A DNA stretch of 64,000 bases from Verrucomicrobiia bacterium (GTDB lineage: Bacteria; Verrucomicrobiota; Verrucomicrobiia; Verrucomicrobiales; DEV007): contig JAGROY010000140.1 of the NCBI GenBank assembly GCA_020439995.1, forward strand, positions 25,003-89,002. Reading direction: 5' to 3'. Both the position numbers and the translations under genes were made by a program. Position 1 is the stretch's first letter. Every line of letters starts with the position of its first letter. Below are positions 36,141-48,100 of this stretch, in pieces. Under the pieces are notes generated by a model. The model was not told where the DNA came from and did no database searches. It saw only the letters and a list, made by a program, of their open reading frames with translations.

Positions 36141-39100
36141 TCAGTCGGTTTCCGACAGAGGGAAACAGATGCTCTTGCTCCAGTTCTCAATTTCTTCGTT
36201 ATCATCCGTATTGAGGAGGCAGGCCTGCACGAGAGGACTTTCGCTGCTTACTTCGATGCGGCACCCGACTCCGGTAAACACGCGATTGAATGTGAACTCG
36301 GGTGGATTGCCGGCATCGTAGGACATGGATACTCGATCACTGAAGAAGCTGAGAGGCGCCGGATTTTCCACGCCCAGGCGACCGGACAGTGAACCCGAGA
36401 TCCCGTCTTCGTTGCTTACATCGAAGGCGAATTTCATTGCCCCAAGATAGAGTTCATTGCGTGCCCGCAGTTTCACCGTGGAGGAGGAAGTCGTGCGCGT
36501 CCATTCGAAGTAGTTGTCCTCATCTTTCGATCGTGAAGCGAAACCGAACCCTTCAAAGTTGAACGAAGGAATGGCGGTTCTGAAGGCGAAGTTGGCAGTG
36601 CTCAGAGGATCAGGGTTCACGCCGATGGTATTGCTCGGCCACCTCACCGGACTGGAGCTGCTGTTGATGAAGACAGCGGGGAAATCCACTTCGAGCAGTG
36701 CCTGGAATGGATTCATGGTCAGCGTCGCGCGCTCGTTGTTGCCAGTGGTCGACTGCGGCCGGATCGTCACCGGACCAGCGGTGATGCCTGCGGATGGCAG
36801 GTCTGCATTGAAGTTGAACGTCCCCGTCGAATCGATCACCGCATCCGAAATGACATCCTGTGAGGCATCGCCATTGCGGAAGAATTCAAGGTGAAGATTG
36901 TCAGCAGCGAGACCGAAAGTTGTTCCGTTGAAACTCGGCTGAATCGCCGTGTCCTGCCCGCCGTGGATGCGCACCAGCAGCAGATCTGCGAGCTGAGTCC
37001 GTGTCTGGAAATCATCGAGCGCGCCAAGCGTTGCCAGCCGTGGATCGAAGACAAATTCGAATGGCCGGTTGATGATCCACTGGCTGGGATTCGTCGGGTT
37101 GGCCAATGCGCGCACTGAGCCATCGACGCTGAGAAGAAGGTTCGTTTCGTTACCGATCGCCACGTTCAAACTGACCTCACCGGGCCCAAGCGCAAGGACA
37201 CCGGGAGCAAGCGATAGCTCGTCCAGCGTGGCGAAGCGGAACCCGGCAGTCCGCTTGGATTCGTTGAGATCTACCGCAATGTCGAGCTGGCTGGGTGGCA
37301 ATGCTGACCGGTCGAGCACCTGCACTCCCGGAGTCAATGCCGACAGAGAGAATAGTCCGGCCGAATCAATATCGAAGCTCCAGGATCCTGGAGTAATCTC
37401 TAGCATCTCTTTGCTGCGGAAGGGAGGCAGGATCGGTGCCTGGTTTGGAGCAAGCACGCGCACGGTCGAGCTAGTCAGGCTGCCGTAAGCACGGTCGAGG
37501 CTGAGGAAGAGTGAGCCTTCCACTGCAAAGTCGGAGCCACTCGCATCCCCCATCCAAGGTGTGGTCAACTTCGCCTCGGTGATGCGCACCCACGGGCCAA
37601 AGGAAACGTCCGGAGGAATCTCGAACCGGCACGGATTCGCCACGATGATACTGGGATCAGCGACCGTCGGACCCGCAACCGGGCTGGTCGCGAATTCCGC
37701 GACAAATGCGCTGGCGCTATCGCCTGCCGTAAACTGGATGATGTTGCTGTCGCCGGGACGCCAGCGCTGGAATTCCCAGTGCATCCCGTTCTTGTCCAAT
37801 GATTGTACCGATGTTAGATCCACTGCCTGCCCGCGCGGCAACTGCGAACGAACATTTGTGGGAGCACCCTCCACTACGGTGAAAGCAGTCGCTTCTTCGA
37901 AAATTTCGAATGCACCCGAGTAGCTCGATGTATCTGGATACTCGATCAGGAACTGCATGCCTGGCGGTTCACTGCGCACGACAACCACTTCAGGTTCGGC
38001 TACCACTTCCACCACGATCTCGACCGTTGCCACACCATTGCGCGCATCTGACGTAACTTCTACCAGCGCGCGATAGATGCCAGGTTCGGCAGCTGTGAAT
38101 TCGACATCCACGATCGATCGATCGCCCACCGATAGGGTCTGTTCACCATCCAGGCGTGTGCTCCAGAGCGATCCATCATCGGGATGGCGCACCTCGATGC
38201 TGTGAATGCTTGCATCGGTCTGGCCGATATTCGTGATTTCGAACGGCACCCGAACGGCATCAATGACACCACCCGTATCGATTGTTGCCGGCATCTTCAG
38301 ATAACCCAGAGGCGAGAACCGCGGCTGCCGAAAGTCTGCGCGCGCGATGTTGTTCAGTCTATCAATTGCCTTATCGCTGGAAGTGAATGTCAAGTTTGCC
38401 CCGACTGCGCCGCTGTTGTTCCTCTCGACAGTAACGGTGAACGTCTGGGAGTCCCCGGGGAGCACAGTTTGATCATCCTTCGGATCCACCGCGAACTCCG
38501 AGTTGTCGGAGCCGATGCCAACCTGGCCCGAATCAATGCCCTCGTTGGAAACGATCACTTCACCCACGAGGCGCTCACCGACACCGATATTGCCGAAGTC
38601 GAGGCTCTCGTCGCTGTTCACGACCAGAATCGGTCCGCTGACAGGATCATTGAGACGATGGAAAACGTCACCGCTGCGAGATACCGCCCAGACCTCATCG
38701 CCCGGAGAAGTGGTTCCCTGGCCGACGACCGTAACGCCGCGCAGATCCGACGATGTGAGCGCGTCTTCCGCGGTCCAGTTGCTTCCGGTGGCATCCCCTC
38801 GCAGCACAGTGCCATCGTCGCCAACCGCAAAGAAGCGATCCGGCTCACCTCTCACCACATCATGCAGGTCGCTGGTGTTTCTCGAATCACGCACCTGCCA
38901 CGAGACGCCACGGTCTACCGAGCGCAAGATGGTTCCGTTGTCGCCGACAATGATGTAGTTAGACGTGCTCTCTGGATTCGCTGCGATCCCGCGAAGAGTG
39001 GTATTCGTTGGTACGGACGTTGGAATATTGGAATTCCGATTCCAGGTTTTGCCGCCATCGGTGGTGACCAGAATCGTGCGATCTGCGCCGACCGCGACGC

Positions 39101-42100
39101 CCGTGGTGGTTGTCCCAAAAGCAACATCCAGAAGGGCCGCGCCACCGCCGGTGATTACGCCCAAGTCGTAGTTGTCGGTGGAACCTTCAACGACGATGCG
39201 TGGTGCACCATTGCGATCGCCGACGATGACGACGCGCCCGGTGCCAGTGATGACTTTGACGCCACGCCAGTGATCGGAACTGTTGTTGAGCAGCGCGGAA
39301 GTTTGCCGCGACCAATTGGTTCCGCCATTGGTGGTGCGCCACACGTGCGCCTGCGCGCTGTCAGCAAGTCCCACAGCCCATGCGGTGCTGTTGTCGATCA
39401 CCACGAGATCCTGAAACTCGACACCGAGAGGAAAATCGCGTCCAGTCCATGAGCGACCATTGATTTCCGCCTCAAAATAGCTTGCCCACGGGCCTGCTGC
39501 GTAGCCTTTCCCATCCGGACGCATTCCAATCGCAGCAAGCGAATCTGCGCTGGAGCCGCGCCGCTGCCGATACCAGAAGCGATCGTTCCCTTGACCATTG
39601 AGTGCCACACTTGCCAGCGGCACATCGGGATCGTTGGTGGAGAACGTCAGAGTAGCGCTCTTTGCTGCGGTATTCGTCGGGGTGAACGTGACCAGGATAT
39701 CGCGCGACTGATTTGGGGCGACTGTAAGTGTCGTGCGATTGTCGGTGAACTCGCCAGAGCTGGTGGCAATGTTGGTGCAGTTCAAATTCGCATCGCCGGT
39801 GTTCGTCACCCGCACGACTTCTGATCGTGATGTGCCCAGCGGGGTCAAGCCAAAATCGACCCGGGCGGTGTGCACGTGGATGTTGGGTTCCGTCCGCACC
39901 ACCCCGTTCAGCGGAATCTCGACCAGCGGTGTGGCCGAGTTGTTGGCGAGCAAAAGCCTGGGTTGCACGATGGTGGACGATCTCGGGGCGAATCGAATCG
40001 TCAGTGGAGCCGATTCACCAGCGCCGAGAATCAGCCGTGATGGCGTGACGCTGAAGTGGGTCGAATCCGTGAGCGATGCGTCGACGATTAACTGACTGGC
40101 ATTCCGGCTTCTGTTAGTGATCGTGATTGTTTGATCGTTGGTGTTGCCCAGGGCAGCGGCCACGGCAACGGGTTGGGAATTGCTGAGAACCGGCAGGCCA
40201 CCGAGCGGTTCGTAGCCGAGTTCGATGCGGCCCATCACGCTTCCCAGTCCGCCTGCAAGGTCGAGCGTGCGAGTGCCACTGTCGAAGTAGATGCGGCCGT
40301 CGCTGTTGACCAGAAGGCAGGTGGCGGAGTTGTCACCGACCTGATAAGTCGATGCATGGGCTGTCCCGGGGAACAGAGTGAACACGAGTCCGTTGGGAAT
40401 GGTGAGCCGGACTTCGAAGGATTCCAGTCCGGTGCCTGCGACCTGGGCCACGAACGGCACTTGCTTGCGATTCTGCGTTACTGGCTCGGCCTCGAAGATG
40501 ATCTCTTTCAAATTGAGCGGACTGCGCACCTCGAGCTTGCCGTCGAGCTGCACGACAGCGCTCCAGTCTTGTCCCGGGAGGGTTGAAAACGTGAACGGTG
40601 CATTTTGATCCAGAGATGCCATCAGGCCGTTCACATCGTCAGCCGTGTCGCGCGTTGTGTGATCGATGGTGCCTCCGTAGATGCTACCTTTGATCGACCC
40701 GAAGATCGGGATTTCCGCTTGTGCTGGGTTCAATGTCAGGCCGATCGCTGGCTGTGCCTGGTTCGTGCGGGTAACGTGAAGCGATCCGCCGATCAGGCTA
40801 TCACGCGCCCCGGCCAGTGGAGATACTCGCAGGAATGGACCCAGGTCAAAGGCGGAGATACCACCGTCGATGAAGAGATGGTCTTCTCCGATCTCAGGGC
40901 TACTGTTGAAGCGGGCCATGCCGTCGAATACAAACGGCTTGGTCGTGGTGCCGTCGAAGGTGAATGAGTAGGGCAAGGTCGCGCTGCCTTCGATCTCGCC
41001 GACAAATGCTGGGAACAAGCCGATGTCCGCATCGGGAGTGAGAGCAAACGATGCCTTGGCCGCCGCTTTGAATACCAACTGTTCTGCCGCAGTGCTCCGA
41101 GGAGGAAAGTAGCCGAACTCGAACCCCGCACTCATTCCCATCCCGCCCCGTCGGCGTGCCACTGCCAGCGGCGATTCATCAACGACCACCCCGTCTGCGG
41201 TTCCAAACTGGGGATCGAAGAATGGTGAGAATGCAAAGAACTCCGCCTCGGCGTCCGCCATGCGAATGTATTCGCTGAGGTCAGTGGGAAGCCCGAGTGC
41301 CGGGTCATCAAGGATAGCGTCGAAGTCGAGAGTGAACCCGGCGCGAGCACTGGCCTTGGGCATGGTGCGGCCGACGTTTGCCACAAATGCCGCCATGTCG
41401 ATTCCCGGCTTCAGCGTTGCCCCCAGATCCGCCAGTTGTTCCGATGATCCTCCCACTGTGGTGCCATCATCCGCCAAGCCGTCACTAGCTTTCATCTCGA
41501 CGACGAGAGATCCGCCGATCAGCTTGTGCAACCACGATGGATCCTCGCCATCGATAGCACCCAGCACTCTTGCATCCAACAGGAAACATTGTTCGCCAGG
41601 ATTGTAGTCCACAGAACCGCGTGCGACTGGAAGGCCCATGATCGGCACATCCATCCAGCCTTTCAGCAGAATCAGATCGGTATTGAAAGGAGATGCTGGA
41701 TTGGGCACCGAGCGATCGGAATCAACGATTGCCTGTAGATCGCCCGTTTTCAGTTGGTCGATGAAATCGGTGAGGGGGCCATTGGCAAAGTCGAAACTCG
41801 GTGGGTTCGGTGCGGGCAGGTAGAATGCCATCTGCCCGGTGCAAGTGGTGCCGGTGAAATAGGCGTAGCCAGGTTCGTTGAACCTTGGGTTCGTGGTGTC
41901 TTTAGGATCTGCAAAAAGGAACTGTGCGTTGGCCAGCCATTCCTGAGCATCCGTGGAGAAGTCAGGGGATCCCAGAGACGGCAACCTGAACAACCTGGCG
42001 ATGGCACCCGTTGGTGGTGCGTCTGCGATCGCGTTTGGAAGATCAAACTCAGCACCGCCGACGATGCCGCCATGCGGAAAGTAGTGGGACGCAAGGTCTT

Positions 42101-45100
42101 TGGTCGCCAGCGCGTCAAGATCGATGCGGTCTCTGACAACGTCGGAATTGGTGTCGCAATCGGATGTGCCGGGCAGCAGGAATAGTTGCCCAAGCTGATC
42201 CGGTGTTCCGCGCCACTGCGGGTTTTGAATCTGTCCTTTGGAGAGCGCTGTGAGGATGATCTCCATGCGCGATGGCAGCGAATCATCCGTGTCCGGATTG
42301 ATCCATGGCGTTCCACCAGCGGGGTGCGTCTGGATTCTGGGCATGATCATGCGTGCCTGGCCGTTCGCCAACTGGTAGCCGAGCGGCCTCAGTTGATAGC
42401 CGAATGTTAGAGTACCCTCCTCCACCAGTTGAGTCAGCTGTTCGCCAGCGAACTCAGCGGGATTCCGCAATAGCGTCTCGACGTTCTCCGGATTGAAATG
42501 ATCGGTGCGTAGCGAATATCCCATCAGCGATTGATCCACTGCGGGAAGCGCATAGGCATAGCTGCCCATGATCGCGGACATCAGCATTTGCGACGGCGAA
42601 AACTGCGCCGTGGACACCAGTTCCTGCCGGGTTGTGCCATTGTCATCGACCAGCCGGTAGAGCATCGATGTCGCCAGGGTGGAATCCGCGCCACCAGTCA
42701 ACGGGATTCCGAAAAGCTCCGGCCCAACGCTGCCACTGAAGCAAATCGAAGGACCGCTGCCCTTAGTGGGATCGTCAGGATCGAATGCCAGCATCACATT
42801 GACAACGAATTCACGGAAGCACGCCAGGGTATCATCGAAGCAAACCTGGTCGAAGGCAAAGGGAAGCGTGGCGACTTCCCCTTCGCCGCTCAAATTCACG
42901 GCAGTGTTGTTTGCGACGACCTGGAAGTAGTTAAAGAAGCCGGCGATGTATGCGAGTTGCTGCCGAGGCTGCAGGCTGGCGTAGTGCTCAGGAAGTTTGC
43001 CCGCACCTCGATTCCACGGCGCAAATTCAGGGAATACCTGATCGAGCATATCAAATGCGAATTGCTCACCGGGTGCTCCGAGACAAATGAGCAGATCGCT
43101 GAAGTTTGTGATCATAGCATCAAAGCAACCGTCACACTGCAGCGCCATGCTCAGGCTGCCGAGTTCGAGCGGTCCCAGTGCTGCTTCGGCAAGGCCGCCG
43201 AATGCGGGATTGATATTGCCCGTCGAGTCGGTGAGGGAGAACGCGAGCTTGGCGGTGCCAACGGGGATGCCGATCAGATTGATGCTGCCGTCCAGCACTG
43301 CTGTTCCGGTGGTGGACAGCGTGACTTTGCCCGTGCCATTGAGAACGGTCGAGATCGCTGAGTGTGAGAACGTGCCAGCAAGTTGGAGCGTGGTGTCGAA
43401 ACAGGGAATCCCAGCCTGCGTCATGCAATGCACCAGATCATAGACGGTTGGGTTTGCTGCTGGAAACGTCGGATCGATCAGCAAGCACTGTGCAACGTCC
43501 AGCCTGCCCTCGACAAACTCGCGAATGGTGGAGCGGAGGATAGTGCGTGCGGCATCGTCAAACGATGCCAGCATTTGATCCGCAAGGGAGTTCATGTAGG
43601 CGTGAGCTTCCGATGCCTCTGCGCCCCCGAGCGCGTCCATTGCCTGATTCTTGGCGAGCACGACCTTTGCGGAAAGTGCAGTAACCACGCGGCCAACGAT
43701 AGCATCCACGGTGAGACCGTCGGTCGTGGCTGGCGTGATCCCGAGATCACTGAGGAACTGCGTGGCATCACCGCTGGAGAATGTCGTGAGTTTGAAAACT
43801 GCTTTCCCAGTGACTGGATGAATCTCACACAACGGGTTGACTGATTTTGGAGGGAAGGGCGTGTCGACACAGGACAATACATAGCCTGCTTCCACCAGCG
43901 GGAATGGGATTTCCTCGGGATTGGCGGGCCGTCCTGGGTCGTTGGGATTGTTCGGATCCGGCAGCGTTCCTGCTGCGGGGAAATTTTCCGTCATGTTGTC
44001 GAAATCGATGTAACTTTCGAAATCGCATGGATCGGCGAAGCTGTTCTTGAAGTTGATGCCACCACTGCCTCCAGTGAGGAGAATGCCACCTAACATTCCT
44101 CCATCGAGAGGGATGCCGGCCGGGCCGGCGCTGAGTTCGAAGCAGGCACCGATGAATTCGTCCGGCTTGGCGGCGAGGAGGATCGAAGCCCCGACATCGT
44201 TCACTTTTCCACCCAGTCGGCCTGCAAAGAATACGTCGTTAATCGCAGGTGGATTCAGCGAGAGCGCGCTCAGATTCCCCAGAAAGAGGTCGCCCTCGAT
44301 GCCTCCGAGTGGCGGGATGTCGAGATTGCTTACGGAGAGTCGGAGGCTGTCAATGCTGGCCATCGTGGTCGGGAAGTCCGGGACAGGAATTCCGCCCGGG
44401 CCATCGATGAACCGAACTTCCACTCCAGTGACGCTGCCGGAGATGCCGGGGCTGCCGCCGTCGATCGCCGCTCCATTCGGGATCGTGACCACGCCCGAAG
44501 TCAGGACGATGACATTGGTCGGATCGAATAGTCCTCTGGTGCCGTCATCAGGCGGAATGATCGGCCAGTCGGGGTTCACGAACTTGAGCCCAAGTTCAGT
44601 GGGATACAATGGCAGGAGTTCGCTGGCCAGCTCGATCGCATTCTCGCCAAGCGCAGCGGATGCACCACCTGGCTGGAAGGCGGGAAACAGATCATCAATC
44701 TGACTGGTGAAAGGATTGATTGCGGTGCCGTCCCAGATGAATGCCGTGCCGAAGAGGTCGAACTCGACGAAACCCGCGAAATCAATCGCTCCACTTACCG
44801 CAATCATGAACGGGTTCGGATTGGAAGGAGTGCGTTCAAAGATGCTGGTGATATTTTGCAACTCGACGACCGCACTTGGAGCGCTTCCAGCTCCTTTGAC
44901 GGCAATACCATTGTCACCGCCCAGCTTGAATCGTCCTGCGAAGGTAACATTGCCCAGGCGGAAATCAGGCAGGTCGCCGATCTTCCAGATGAAGCAACCG
45001 CTGGCCGCGCTCGAAAGCTCTGACTGTGCGCCAGTCACTGGCTGGCCGTTTTCGTCCTGTTCTCTGGTGACCATGTCCGGGTCGACAGTCACTTTCATAC

Positions 45101-48100
45101 CGCTGGCAACGCGAATGGTGGTTTCCTGGGTGTCCGAGTTGTGAAGAAAGCTCAGCCCTGCTGGACAATCCTCAAACACAACTCCCGAGTTCGCCAGGAC
45201 TTCTACTTTGAAACCATTGAGATCGAGCAGCGTCAGCGGTTCCTCAAGCGCGACAGTGACCTCTTCCGGTACCCCCGTCAGTGGCCAGTTCACAACATCA
45301 ACGTTCACAGTTGCGGTGCTGCCAGATTCCGTGGGATCGCTGCCCGGCAATGGCAGCGTGATCGCGGCATCCAATTGCTCAAGTACCGGAATCAGGTTCG
45401 CAGGATCAAAGCTGAGATCAGCACGCGTGATGGCCAGTTGCCCTCCATCCAGTCCAGGAATGTCGACAACGATGTTCTCAAATCGAACACCAGGTGCCAG
45501 TTCACCTTCGTCATCGCAGAACGTCACTTGCTGAGTTGCGAAATCGTAGCGAACGCACAGCGGTCGAAGCAACGACGCCTTCGCTGGAGCGCCGCCGCCG
45601 TCTGAGAAAATGTCTGCGGGCAGGAACAGCTCACCGGATGCGAGCCGCACTTCAACGAACTGCTCGGTGGTCGAGAAATCGAGCGCTGCCGCGCCGTCGA
45701 ATTTCAGCCAGAAGTCGTCTTCATTCAGCAGTTCGACCGATTTGGATTTTGCCTCCGGGCGAAGCAGGATGCCAACCGTCATCGCGACTTCCGCGCCTCC
45801 CTGGGTGGGCATGTTATCGCCATCCAGGTCGAGGGCAAAGCTGAATCCACCTTCGAAGACTACGAGTTCTTTCGTGAACAGTTCCTGCTGGTTCTCGAAT
45901 GAAGCATCAAAGGCAAACCGGTGACCGGGATCGACGAAATCGTAGTCAAGGTGGACATCGTAGGGCGGCCTTGGCGTTTCTCCCTCGGGCGTGTACGTCA
46001 GTGTGCCGTCAGCGCTGGCTGAGTTTACCAGTGGTGTCAGAATATTTCCTGTCATCGCAAACGCGGCCGAGAATTCCATGCCATCCACGAATCCAATGGG
46101 GCCATCGGCAAGCAGCGAAACGTTGAACGCACCAGTGCTGTCGATGCTGGCAAGCGGGATCTCGAACGCGAGATCATAGGCGTCGAAAAACAATCTCCCG
46201 CCAAAGTCGACCTCCCAGTCGCCCGAGATTCGGTTGAATGCGAGACGGCCATAGGCACGCTGCACTTCCATGTCGCCCGGCAGCGTGAACTTGAATATTT
46301 CGTTTTCGACGCCTGCAATTGCATTGATGGCTGTCGAAAGGCTGGCGACCGATTGGTTGCCAGCTTCTCGCAGATCGATCGAAGAGTCGTCCGTGATACC
46401 GTCTCCATAGCGATTGGCTGCCCCCGCGATTGCTTGTCCGTAGGAACTGAGCAGTGAATGCAACCGGTGAGTTTCTGTGATGCGAAGAAACTCGTCGTGC
46501 AGCGGGTGCCAGCTGGCGCTTAGATCTGGTGCGCTGTCTGGCAGCAGATTTTCAGCAATGGCGATGAGGTCGAGCATGGTAAGCAATGCGTCATGCGCTT
46601 CCGACAGATTCTGCTCAATGACATCGCCGTCCTGGAAGCGCTCGGTCTGCATTTGCGCCACGCCTTTGATCACTGTCGCCAGAGTCAGCTGAGAGTCCGC
46701 ATTGGGAATGCCGCCCTGCGCGGCCACGAGCGCGGTGTACCAGCGCTGGTAAAACGGCTTTCCCAGTTCATCGAATGTGACGTTCTCCAGCAGGGGATCA
46801 TTGCCTGTATCATCGCGTCCAACGATTCCATCGGCACGTCGCTGCGCCATCGCGTTCTCCAGATCGAGCTGGTTGCGGCCAGCCTCGATTAGCTGCGCTG
46901 CCAGTTTCTGTTGTTCAGGAGTCGGGTTCGAGCCTGCGACGGCCAGCACAGTGTCATTGATCGCGCTCACTGCAAACTGCGCGTCCGCTTCCTGCGAGGC
47001 AGAACTGAACACGCTGCGGACAGACGCGATATCCGCCAGCCTGACCGCGTGTTGTGCACGCCCAGCCATATCACCTTTGGCCACTGCCGCATCATAAAGA
47101 GCACGCACTTTCTGATGCTCGTGTTCTGGCAGCGTCGTGATCGGCGGGGCATCCAGTCGCGATACGAAAGTCTCGGTGCTAAGAAGAAATTGCAGCTTAT
47201 CGATTTCAACGGCGACCAGCAACAAGGTGCGGAGATCCGTTGGCGTCAGCGCTTCGAATAGTGCCGAATCAATGATCTGCGCCTCTGGCCCCAGTCCGTG
47301 CGTTTCCAGGGTATCGTTGATCGCATCGGAAAGTTTCTGTTGCACGACGGTCAGGCTGGCTGGGGAGAGGCTGACAGAATCATCAGTCGATAGCACTGCC
47401 ATCAACTTGTCGGCCCGCAACCAGAACCGGACAGCGGCGACGATGAGTTCTGCTCCGGCATCGGCGGGCAATGCTTCGAGGTATTCCAGCGCTACGTCTT
47501 CGGCTTCTGCTGCTACCAGTCCGCCTTCCTCGAGCAGTCGAGCGCTTTCGTCCTCGTTGCCAAGGTCGAACTCGGTCTTGCTGCGCTCAAGAATCTCCAT
47601 CACTCGTCCGTGGAGAGCAGCATGGCGACTGAGTTGCCTGATCTGATTCAGGCTCGGTGTGATACCCCGTTGAGCGCCGCGAATCTGTCCTTTCAGGGCG
47701 CTCAAGAGATCATCCACCTCGGACAGCGACGCATCCAACGGAGCTGTGATCAACGCACGGACGTGTTCGTTGCCCAATCCCTCTACCCAGGCGTCGAGAA
47801 CATCCATTGGCACTGACACCTCTTGTTCTTTAAATTCGGGAGCGACGCCAACATTCAGGTTATCGAGCGATCGCAGCTCCGGTGTCTCGATGGCCATTGC
47901 CTCTACGCCATTGCCAAACTTTCCAAGAAACCTGGCGATGCCATCCATTTCCTCGAGCGAAAGATTCGTATTGGTGGTCTCATCAATGGTGGGCAATAAT
48001 GCCTTTACCGCATTAGCCATCTCCAGCGTCAATGCCCCACTGAAGGCGATCCCAAATTCGTAGTTGGGATCATCGGCGTCGAAGTAAGCTTCGAATTGAG

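Noticed and set aside
38184..39452. A 422-codon plus-strand open frame inside the giant gene
   Set aside because: It is antisense to a long gene with clear domain content, and its translation is Arg/His-rich with no motif.
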